From: Savagea sp.
Lineage (GTDB): Bacteria > Bacillota > Bacilli > Bacillales_A > Planococcaceae
DNA: 64,000 bases
Direction: 5' to 3'
NCBI GenBank assembly: GCA_030152585.1
Contig: JASLJC010000057.1
Location: forward strand, 32,214-96,213
The translations under genes and the position numbers were made by a program. Numbering within the stretch: position 1 is the stretch's first letter; each line of letters begins with the position of its first letter. Below, one piece after another: positions 1 through 7,822 of this stretch. Below the pieces are notes generated by a model. That model searched no databases, was not told the origin of the DNA, and saw only the letters and a list, made by a program, of their open reading frames with translations.

Positions 1-620
1 GCGACTTCTAAATCGACGAAATATTTCATCGTCCATTTATTCTCTAATTGGCAAAGTTCGAATACGAAATTCGTTAAAATCGTTTCGCCTTCTTCTGTCG
101 CATCGACTTCTGGGTGGAAGTTTAAAGCATAAAATGGTAACGTTTCGTGCTTATACGCTAATCCATCTTCTGCGATGGCGACGAATGATGGTGCGTCTAA
201 ACGGTATGTTTCTTCTGTCGTTTCGACAGCAAATGAAGGTGCTGTTTCGTTCCATAGTGGATCGTTTTGACGTGTCATCGTCACAACAGCTGCTTCTGTC
301 GCCACGACGTTTGCGTCGTAATCAAAATGACGTACTAATTCTTTCGCACCGTATCCGATTGCTAAAATTGGGAGACCTAATTCAAAAATCGCACGGTCAA
401 CTTGTAAATCGTACTTCTTCGCAACCGCTTCGTCTCCTCCGGATAATACGATTCCGATCGCATTCATGTTTTGAATGTCTTCTGCTGTTGTCGTATGGGG
501 ATGTAACTCGCTATATACTCCTACATTACGTAAACGGCGTGTCACTAATTGATTGTGCTGACTTCCTAAATCAAGAACGACGACTTTCTCTTGTCCTTGC
601 AATACAGGTGATGTAGACAT
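1..620 (-). CDS. guaA: GMP synthase, N-terminal amidotransferase part (cut by window edge), nucleophile missing
   Basis: This is the first 206 residues of a GMP synthase, which converts XMP to GMP in purine synthesis; the gene runs off the left edge. The N-terminus reads VVVLDLGSQHNQLVTRRLR and then GVYSELHPHTTTAEDI, which is close to Bacillus GuaA. The class I glutamine amidotransferase domain is degenerate. The position of the nucleophilic cysteine (usual motif GICYGMQ) reads AIGYGAK, so Gly89 replaces Cys. The MSHGD stretch is not recognisable, but the HPE motif survives at 169-171. The start is preceded by AGAGAGG. The order moxR/DUF58/transglutaminase/guaA is the Bacillus one, which supports this being the chromosomal guaA. 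The synthetase half cannot be seen. If it is intact, the enzyme would be expected to use free ammonia, which is inference. Confidence 0.88.
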   Translation of the reverse strand, partial: MSTSPVLQGQEKVVVLDLGSQHNQLVTRRLRNVGVYSELHPHTTTAEDIQNMNAIGIVLSGGDEAVAKKYDLQVDRAIFELGLPILAIGYGAKELVRHFDYDANVVATEAAVVTMTRQNDPLWNETAPSFAVETTEETYRLDAPSFVAIAEDGLAYKHETLPFYALNFHPEVDATEEGETILTNFVFELCQLENKWTMKYFVDLEV

Positions 621-773
621 GAAAACCAACCTCTCTTAAGTTCAAATTTCGAATGACCGATTCATTACGAAAGACGCGCACGAAAAGCGTGATATCGGCG
701 CGCCTTTTCTAAAAGGAACATTCCACTGTTCTCTTTTTATCATCATCCGTTCGAATGTTTCATACGTTGTATT

Positions 774-2870
774 TTACTGCTCTTTCTTTGATAAATCAAC
801 CCGCAAGCGATGATTGTACCAATTGAAAAGCGCTTCGTACGATGCCCACTCCTCTTGAGTTGACGTCGTACCGTATACTTGACGTTCATACACTTTTGTC
901 AGTTCCTGAAGCGCAGTCGTTTCAAACTGCTCATCGATCCGTCGTGCATATTGTTGTAACGTCTCATATTTCGCGCGTGGCCAACCTTTTTTATCTAGTT
1001 GTTTTAATAATGCGCGATACGTTTCTTGGAAAGTTGTCACAGAATCGACTTCTTTTTTCTTTTTTCGATATACGAAATAAAAAGCAGCGAGGAGCAACAA
1101 TCCGATTGCGATCAAGCAAACAACGTAAATTAGAGAGGAGGACTTTTTCTTTTCAGTCGATGCCGGTTCTTGCGTTTCCTCTTTTTCCTCTTCTTCATAC
1201 AACTGTTCTGTTTCCGCGGGCGGAATTTCTTCTTCCGCTTTTTCCGGATCGCTTTCTTCTGTGAAGGAACGCTCAAATGTTGCAGGACTTTCAAAACCGA
1301 CGGTCGGTTCAAACGGAATCCAACCATAAGAAGGGAAATAAACTTCTACCCAAGAGTGAGCATCATTTTCTGTAATTTTTGCTTGCTCTCGTTTTTCGTC
1401 ATACGTACCACTTGCATAACCTTTCGCCCAACGTGCTGGAATGTCGAGCGTTCGAAGTAAAACAACCATTGAAGAAGAATAGTTATCACAATATCCGCGT
1501 TTCGTTTCGAAGACGAATTGGTCGACATAATCTTCGCTTCCTTCAGGGTAAGGGACGTCTTCTCGGTCGTACGTATAGCCTGACTGTTTGAAATATTGTT
1601 CAATAGCTTTTACTTTATCATAAACCGTCGGTGCATCTTTCGTAATTTGTTCGGCTCGGTCGTATAGACGCGACGGCAATCGTTCAGGTAACTGCGTATA
1701 TCGTTTCATCTCTTCTTCTGTTAAATCGTAATCTTCAAGTGACCACGTTCGAAGATTCGTTTCATCGTAAACGGGTGGATCGTATTGCAAAGAATACGTC
1801 GTAAGTGGTAACGTTTCTTCGTTATCATTTTGGAAAACGTGACGTTCTTCACGTGCGACTTGATACAACATTCCTTCTGCTGCTTCGCTTTTCCCCGTCC
1901 AACCGTAAACGATCGGTACGTACGGCAAGTCTCGCTTCATATGGAATGTCGCCGTCGCTTCTCCTTCTTCTCCTGTTGCTGCATCCCATTTTTTCGCAGA
2001 AGAACCTTCCCAACCTTTCGACGTATACGTTTCTTTCGTTTCAAGACGGTAATATTGACGCGTCGGTAAATCGACGTCCATGACGTGCGCATCGTTCGGC
2101 TCAAATGCCCCACCGAGCGACGTGTCATCTTCACGATAACCACTTTTCGCTTGTTCCTTTTTATCTGTCCACGACATAAACCACGACCACGTTTTCCCAT
2201 CATCTTCTGCTGGTAGGACGACAAAACTTATACTAAAAATCGCAATCGTTACGGCAAGAAAACTCGTTACACCTTTCATAAATGCTTTTCGGTTCCACGT
2301 CAAATGAGGAATCGTATAACGACGTAACCATTCAACACTGACGAGTAAACCGATACTATAAAGCAAAATACGAACAAACTCGAATTTGCCAACCGGTGCT
2401 TCGAGTAACACGAGAAACACGAAGAAAAAGATCGTCACACTGACGAAAAGTCGAACGCGGTGTAACGTATCGATCCAATAATAAATGAAATACGTAAACA
2501 TCCATAATAAAAGGAACGATAAAAACGTATGAAAATCGTTCGTTAACAATTGAATATCCCACTGCTGGAGGGCTAACCGGTTAAGTTCCCATTGTTCTTG
2601 CCAATATAAACCGAACGAACGTAACGTATATGCCGAATGATAAAAAATCGCATACGGCAAAAAGAATGCAAAGATCAATTTTATCGGCGTACTTAACCAA
2701 AATGGTAAACGAATAAAATAAAGAATTAAACTAAGCCCGATAAAAAAGAGAAACACACCGTAATAACTCGACTGTGTCACATGTAATATCGGACGTAACC
2801 ATTCAGCAACGATGAAAAACGAAAAACCGTAAGCGAAAAAGCGAATAAAATAATAATCTAACGTTTTCAT
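774..2870 (-). CDS. yebA: Membrane transglutaminase-like protein (YebA/TgpA type)
   Basis: The product is a polytopic membrane protein of 698 residues. About seven hydrophobic helices fill the first ~220 residues. A transglutaminase-like core follows, with the nucleophile in RGYCDNYSS (Cys461) and the histidine in NDAHSWVEVYFP (His505). The third position of the triad falls in WIPFEPT, where Glu stands in place of the commoner Asp. A second membrane helix near residues 585-605 leads into a cytoplasmic DUF4129-like tail. I chose the ATG at 2870 because AAAGGAG sits correctly ahead of it and it overlaps the stop of the upstream gene as ATGA. A longer frame opens at 2918 but runs into the DUF58 gene. 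The protein is translationally coupled to DUF58 and MoxR, a conserved trio of unknown substrate ahead of guaA. Confidence 0.9.
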   Translation of the reverse strand: MKTLDYYFIRFFAYGFSFFIVAEWLRPILHVTQSSYYGVFLFFIGLSLILYFIRLPFWLSTPIKLIFAFFLPYAIFYHSAYTLRSFGLYWQEQWELNRLALQQWDIQLLTNDFHTFLSFLLLWMFTYFIYYWIDTLHRVRLFVSVTIFFFVFLVLLEAPVGKFEFVRILLYSIGLLVSVEWLRRYTIPHLTWNRKAFMKGVTSFLAVTIAIFSISFVVLPAEDDGKTWSWFMSWTDKKEQAKSGYREDDTSLGGAFEPNDAHVMDVDLPTRQYYRLETKETYTSKGWEGSSAKKWDAATGEEGEATATFHMKRDLPYVPIVYGWTGKSEAAEGMLYQVAREERHVFQNDNEETLPLTTYSLQYDPPVYDETNLRTWSLEDYDLTEEEMKRYTQLPERLPSRLYDRAEQITKDAPTVYDKVKAIEQYFKQSGYTYDREDVPYPEGSEDYVDQFVFETKRGYCDNYSSSMVVLLRTLDIPARWAKGYASGTYDEKREQAKITENDAHSWVEVYFPSYGWIPFEPTVGFESPATFERSFTEESDPEKAEEEIPPAETEQLYEEEEKEETQEPASTEKKKSSSLIYVVCLIAIGLLLLAAFYFVYRKKKKEVDSVTTFQETYRALLKQLDKKGWPRAKYETLQQYARRIDEQFETTALQELTKVYERQVYGTTSTQEEWASYEALFNWYNHRLRVDLSKKEQ

Positions 2871-3976
2871 CGATTCGCTCCTTTCACGAGTTGGCGGAAT
2901 GTCTCGACCGGTAACCATTCAAATGCGACCGTTCCGCGTCTTTCTAAACGACGATCCATATCATTTTCCAAAATGTAAACGATATGAGGAACAGCCATAT
3001 TGCGCATCGAAACGACCGCTGCTTCTTCTACCGTCGCAACTGTTGTCACAATCGTCGGTGAACTATTCCACTCGAGCGGACGTTCAATGAGTGGCTTCGG
3101 ACGAACCGTCGCTAAATGACGCAATACTTCTCGGAAAGACGACTCCGACTGAACGAGTTGATGTACAATATTCGGAATGATCACTTCGACGACGACTTGT
3201 TGTTCGTATAACGTATACAACAACGAACTAAATAATTGCACACGTTCTTCAAAGTACGGACCTTCTACGTGATAAAAATAAAGGCCGACGCGGCGTTCTT
3301 CTCCTCGTTCAAACTCTTTCGTCATCATTTGTTGCATACGTGCGGATGCTTTCCAATGAATGTGAGAAAGTGAATCACCTCGAACGTATGGACGGGTAGA
3401 CATTGGCATCGTCATTTCAAATGAAAATAAAGCTGCCGTTCCACCGTCACTATTTAATCCGCTTTGCATTAAACTTTCCATATGAAGAGGAACGTACGTT
3501 GGATAAACGTAAAATGAAACGTCACTCGGTTTTGTTCGACGTTGTTCACTCAAACGTAAACTATCGGCTAATCGTAACGTCGTCTCTATACTTTCATAAT
3601 GTCCGCGCGTCCAATCCGTCACATCGAGCGCATACGTCCATCTTTTCCTCAACCCGACCCATTCAAACAAATGAAACGACTTCGGACGCGACATTCCATC
3701 TTTTGCGAACGTTATTTCAAAATCGACCGTACCGAGTGGAAACCGGTTCGGACGTTCTACAGTAATCAAAATTATTTTTCGATCACCTTTTTGTTGCAAC
3801 TGTTCTGTCCATTGCCATCGTCTTAACGGTAAAAATGTTACAAGTAAGCTATATGCGCTATAAAAAGTTAAAATGAGGAGTAAAAAATAGCTGACGAATT
3901 GACGTTCTTTTAAAGCGAATGCAAATAGTGCGCCCCAAACAATCGCTAAAAAGAACCATTGTCGTTGACGATTCAT
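2867..3976 (-). CDS. yeaD: DUF58 domain protein (YeaD-like)
   Basis: The product has 369 residues. Two adjacent hydrophobic helices (about 7-50) are followed by a soluble region. The DUF58 signature is visible as RPYVRGDSLSHIHWKASAR at about residues 195-213. Proteins of this family accompany MoxR AAA ATPases and membrane transglutaminases and are thought to work with them; the fold past the signature is vWA-like, but no metal-binding site is evident here. Both ends overlap their neighbours by ATGA, so translation of the three genes is coupled. Length and order match B. subtilis yeaD. The exact role is unknown. Confidence 0.87.
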   Translation of the reverse strand: MNRQRQWFFLAIVWGALFAFALKERQFVSYFLLLILTFYSAYSLLVTFLPLRRWQWTEQLQQKGDRKIILITVERPNRFPLGTVDFEITFAKDGMSRPKSFHLFEWVGLRKRWTYALDVTDWTRGHYESIETTLRLADSLRLSEQRRTKPSDVSFYVYPTYVPLHMESLMQSGLNSDGGTAALFSFEMTMPMSTRPYVRGDSLSHIHWKASARMQQMMTKEFERGEERRVGLYFYHVEGPYFEERVQLFSSLLYTLYEQQVVVEVIIPNIVHQLVQSESSFREVLRHLATVRPKPLIERPLEWNSSPTIVTTVATVEEAAVVSMRNMAVPHIVYILENDMDRRLERRGTVAFEWLPVETFRQLVKGANR

Positions 3977-4908
3977 CGTTTATCAACAGGTACAGGAGTC
4001 GATTGGCGCACTTGTTCAATAACCGACGATGCTGTCATACCGTTATACAACGCATCGCGATATAGTAATAGACGGTGTGCTGCAACATAGTGAAATAAAA
4101 ATTGAACGTCATCAGGTGTAACGAAAGAACGTCCTTGGACGTAAGCATATGCTTGTGCCGCTCGTGCGTAACTCATCGTACTCCGCGGACTCATTCCGAG
4201 TTCGATCGCATCGTGTTCTCGTGTACCACGTACGAGCGCAACGATATAATGCGCAATTTCGGGAGATAAATGAACATGGCGTACTTCTTTTTGCATATCA
4301 AGCACATCTTCTACTGTACAAACCGCTTCAATTGGCGCTTCTGCTCGCTTGTCTTCTTCTAAAATCAATTTCGCTTCTTCAGCTGCTGTCGGGTAACCAA
4401 TCGTTAATTGGAATAAAAAGCGATCAAGTTGCGCTTCAGGTAATGGAAACGTTCCTTGATGTTCAATAGGGTTTTGGGTCGCCATGACAAAAAACGGCGA
4501 CGGAAGCGGATACGTTTGACCGTCGACAGTTAAAGAGCGTTCTTCCATACTTTCTAAAAGGGCCGATTGTGTTTTCGGACTCGCCCGGTTTAATTCATCG
4601 GCTAATACGACACCTCCGAAAATCGGACCTTCTTCAAATTGAAACGTTCGATGTTCAGGGTGATAGATTGAAACCCCAGTAATATCAGCTGGCAATAAGT
4701 CCGGTGTAAATTGAATTCGACTAAATGATGCATCAATCGACTTCGACAATGCTTTCACGAGTGCTGTTTTCCCAACACCCGGTACGTCTTCTAACAATAC
4801 GTGTCCTTCGCTTAGCAAAGCAACGACACTTAATTCAATAATCGAACGCTTCCCTAAAATGACACGTTCTACATTTTCAATTAATCGATGGACCGTCTCT
4901 TTTGACAT
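3973..4908 (-). CDS. yeaC: MoxR-family AAA ATPase
   Basis: The product has 311 residues and is an AAA+ ATPase of the MoxR group. Walker A is in EDVPGVGKTALVKALS (about 40-55), Walker B in VVLADELNRASPKTQSALL (about 100-118), and sensor 1 in FFVMATQNPIEHQGT. The C-terminal lid region is also present. MoxR proteins are believed to remodel or activate partner proteins, here most likely the DUF58 protein encoded immediately downstream with a 4-bp overlap. The ATG is preceded by AAAGGAGA at good spacing. It is the first gene of the operon that leads towards guaA. Confidence 0.9.
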   Translation of the reverse strand: MSKETVHRLIENVERVILGKRSIIELSVVALLSEGHVLLEDVPGVGKTALVKALSKSIDASFSRIQFTPDLLPADITGVSIYHPEHRTFQFEEGPIFGGVVLADELNRASPKTQSALLESMEERSLTVDGQTYPLPSPFFVMATQNPIEHQGTFPLPEAQLDRFLFQLTIGYPTAAEEAKLILEEDKRAEAPIEAVCTVEDVLDMQKEVRHVHLSPEIAHYIVALVRGTREHDAIELGMSPRSTMSYARAAQAYAYVQGRSFVTPDDVQFLFHYVAAHRLLLYRDALYNGMTASSVIEQVRQSTPVPVDKR

Positions 4909-5108
4909 GACAATTCTCCTTTAAACGTTGTTTATTTTACGATAACGGTTGAATAGACGAACGACAAGTAATACGGGTTCTTTTTCACGGTTTTGAAACG
5001 TTTTACATGCTCGTTGAACGAACGAAAATGAAAAACCATCCAAATCGACAACTTTTCACGACACGTATCGCGTAAAGACCGTCGATTTAAATGGTCTACT
5101 GTTCGAAT

Positions 5109-5933
5109 TCAATTTTCCCAAAACGTATCAAATACGGTAATCGGTAAGTGGCGTTTATGGCGTGAATTCATATAAAGTTGTTCGATTCGCGCGGCTTCAT
5201 GCGGCGCTACACGTTTTCCTTCCAAATAATCATCAATCGCCTCATACGTCACACCGAGTGCTTCTTCGTCAGGGATCGCTGGTTTTTCTTCTTCTAAGTC
5301 AGCTGTTGGTACTTTCATATATAAATATTCCGGACATTGCAATTCGCGTAGTAAAGCACGCCCTTGTCGTTTATTTAATCGATAAATTGGCATTAAATCC
5401 GCTCCGCCGTCACCGTACTTCGTATAAAAACCAGTGACTGATTCGGCTGCGTGATCCGTACCGAGAACGACACAGTCACGTGCTGCACCGACAGCGTATT
5501 GTACTTTCATCCGTTCACGTGCTTTTTCGTTTCCTTTTTGGAAGTCAGTTAGTGTAATACCGGCTTTTTGTAACGACTCGACGCTCGCATCAACAGCGGG
5601 TTTGACATCGACTGTTAACGTTTCAGACGGTTGGATGAAATGAAGTGCCGCTTGACAATCGTCTTCATCAAACTGCTTGCCGTACGGTAAACGAATCGCA
5701 ATAAATGTATAACGACGACTACCTTCTTCGTTTAACTCATCGACCGCCATTTGAGCCAATTTTCCGACGAGTGTCGAATCTTGACCACCTGATATGCCGA
5801 GGACGAATCCTTTAACGAAAAGATGTTGACGGGCGTAACGTTTTAAAAAATCGACCGAACGACGAATTTCTTCTTGTGGATTAATCGTTGGCTGCACGTA
5901 TAAAGCGTCGATAATTTCGCGTTGTAACGTCAT
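5109..5933 (-). CDS. nadE: Ammonia-dependent NAD+ synthetase
   Basis: The product has 274 residues, the usual size of the ammonia-dependent enzyme, and lacks the nitrilase domain of glutamine-dependent forms. It adenylates and amidates nicotinate adenine dinucleotide to NAD+. The PP-loop is visible as [16 protein letters not shown] near residue 45, and the later stretches [13 protein letters not shown] and [13 protein letters not shown] are typical of NadE. The ATG directly follows the TAA of pncB, with AAAGGAA inside the end of pncB as ribosome site, so the two are co-translated. With pncB it forms a nicotinate salvage unit. Confidence 0.96.
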   Translation of the reverse strand: MTLQREIIDALYVQPTINPQEEIRRSVDFLKRYARQHLFVKGFVLGISGGQDSTLVGKLAQMAVDELNEEGSRRYTFIAIRLPYGKQFDEDDCQAALHFIQPSETLTVDVKPAVDASVESLQKAGITLTDFQKGNEKARERMKVQYAVGAARDCVVLGTDHAAESVTGFYTKYGDGGADLMPIYRLNKRQGRALLRELQCPEYLYMKVPTADLEEEKPAIPDEEALGVTYEAIDDYLEGKRVAPHEAARIEQLYMNSRHKRHLPITVFDTFWEN

Positions 5934-7415
5934 TTACTCATTTCCTTTCTCTTGAATAAATTGTTTCACTTTTTCGCGTACTTGTTTAATATGGTTCATT
6001 TTATTATCCCAACACGCTTGGCTTAAATCGACTGGATATTCTTCTGGATTTAGCGAACGCTTATATTCATCCCACAATAAATTTAAATTAGACGTCGCAT
6101 ATCGTTGCATCTCTTGGACGGTTGGACTTTCGTAAATGACACGTCCTTTTTCAACGACATGTTTATGCAAGTCAATCGCTTCAAAATGCGTCACCGTTTT
6201 CGATAAATACGTATGAACCGGGTGGAACATAAACAATGAATTTTCTTTCGACGGATCTTCGTCTTTCATCGTAATGTAATCCCCTTCTGCTTTTTTCGTC
6301 TCTTGGTTAATAATGCGGTATACTTTTTTCTCTCCGGGTGTCGTCACTTTTTCCGCATTGGATGAAATTTTAATCGTATCTTCCATTTCGCCGTGCTCGT
6401 TTTCAATCGAGACGATTTTATATACCGCTCCTAATGCGGGTTGATCGTATGCTGTAATAAGTTTCGTACCGATTCCCCATGAATCGACACGTGCGCCTTG
6501 TGATTTTAAATTTAAAATCGTCGCTTCGTCTAAATCGTTTGAGACGACAATTTTCGCCTCCGGGAAACCTGCTTCATCTAACATACGGCGCGCTTCTTTT
6601 GATAAGAAGGCGATATCGCCACTATCGAGACGAATCCCGAGGAAGTTAATTTGATCACCTAGTTCTTTGGCAACTTGAATCGCCGTCGGTACACCGATTT
6701 TTAACGTATCGTACGTATCGACTAAAAAGACGCAATCTTTATGACGACGTGCATAGGCATGAAACGCTTCGTATTCACTGCGATAAGCTTGTACCATCGA
6801 GTGCGCATGCGTTCCGGAAACCGGAATATGAAACAATTTTCCAGCGCGAACGTTACTCGTTGATTCTAATCCTCCGATAATCGAAGCACGTGCACCCCAA
6901 AGTGCCGCATCCATCTCTTGTGCACGGCGACTCCCGAACTCCATAACGACTTCTTCTTTCACAATTTGTTTAATTCGACTAGCTTTCGTCGCAATGAGCG
7001 TTTGATAATTGACAATATTTAATAACGCTGTCTCGACGAGTTGTGCTTCTGCTAATGGTGCTTCTACGCGAACGAGCGGCTCTCCTGCGAAAACGAGTTC
7101 GCCTTCTACGACAGAATAAATATCTCCTGTGAAACGAAGATCGCGTAAGTAAGCGATAAAATCTTCTTCATATCCGACTTCATGTTGTAAATAATGTAAG
7201 TCACTTTCTGTAAATTGGAAATCGCGAACATATGCCAACATTCGCTCGAGCCCTGCGAAGATAGCATAGCCGTTTCCAAACGGGTTTTGACGGAAGTAAA
7301 TTTCAAACACCGACCTACGATTGTGCATACCGTCTGCCCAATAAGACTCCACCATATTTATTTGATACAAATCCGTATGAATTGCTAAACTATCATCTGC
7401 GTAAATTGAACTCAT
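5934..7415 (-). CDS. pncB: Nicotinate phosphoribosyltransferase
   Basis: The product has 493 residues and makes nicotinate mononucleotide from nicotinate and PRPP, the first step of NAD salvage. The N-terminus (LAIHTDLYQINMVESYW) and the central GSRRAQEMDAALWGARAS stretch are characteristic. GTHAHSMVQAYRSEYEAF carries the histidine that is phosphorylated in this family. Length matches the Bacillus enzyme. The start has AAGAAGGAG seven bases upstream. nadE follows with no gap. No operator was recognised upstream. Confidence 0.96.
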   Translation of the reverse strand: MSSIYADDSLAIHTDLYQINMVESYWADGMHNRRSVFEIYFRQNPFGNGYAIFAGLERMLAYVRDFQFTESDLHYLQHEVGYEEDFIAYLRDLRFTGDIYSVVEGELVFAGEPLVRVEAPLAEAQLVETALLNIVNYQTLIATKASRIKQIVKEEVVMEFGSRRAQEMDAALWGARASIIGGLESTSNVRAGKLFHIPVSGTHAHSMVQAYRSEYEAFHAYARRHKDCVFLVDTYDTLKIGVPTAIQVAKELGDQINFLGIRLDSGDIAFLSKEARRMLDEAGFPEAKIVVSNDLDEATILNLKSQGARVDSWGIGTKLITAYDQPALGAVYKIVSIENEHGEMEDTIKISSNAEKVTTPGEKKVYRIINQETKKAEGDYITMKDEDPSKENSLFMFHPVHTYLSKTVTHFEAIDLHKHVVEKGRVIYESPTVQEMQRYATSNLNLLWDEYKRSLNPEEYPVDLSQACWDNKMNHIKQVREKVKQFIQEKGNE

Positions 7416-7593
7416 GTTAAACTCCTTCTTCCGTTCATTATATTTGCCTTATTATACATCATTTTGCCTTGAGCTTCTAAGTTTTGAACGTTTTTTGTAC
7501 GAATTGTGTGTAATATACGAATACCCGAATCGTTTACAGACAAACGAAATCGCTTCTTTTTTAACCGATCGATGACATTTTTTATATGAAACA

Positions 7594-7643
7594 CGACAAA
7601 AAAGCACGAAAAAATCCATGGAGATGTTTTCTCCATGGATTTT
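7594..7643 (-). terminator. Intrinsic terminator upstream of pncB
   Basis: A perfect 14-bp inverted repeat (AAAATCCATGGAGA, 5-base loop) is followed on the minus strand by a T-rich run. It would stop transcription coming from the SLH phosphodiester glycosidase gene, whose stop codon lies about 180 bp upstream. The stretch between that stop and this hairpin (7644-7822) holds no convincing gene. Confidence 0.8.
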
Positions 7644-7822
7644 CTCGCACCATCAACCAAGATCATTGCGTCTATTACTATTTTTTATAAATGAAAAGGA
7701 TTAACCCTACACCTAAAATGATACCATACTTTTTAATTTTCTCAACTAGTTACACTTAATCTATAGGACGAAATAGCAAATCATCGTCTCATTTCGAGAA
7801 TAGGGTGTTATTTTTTTACTTT

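Noticed and set aside
134..616. Plus-strand open frame of 160 codons opposite guaA
   Set aside because: It is the antisense shadow of the guaA reading frame; it has no ribosome site and no recognisable protein features.
621..773. Purine riboswitch ahead of guaA
   Set aside because: The conserved purine aptamer core could not be found in the 153-bp gap; only weak short hairpins are present.
7412..7666. Minus-strand frame of 84 codons ahead of pncB
   Set aside because: It runs through the perfect terminator hairpin at 7594-7643 and overlaps the pncB start; no ribosome site was seen.
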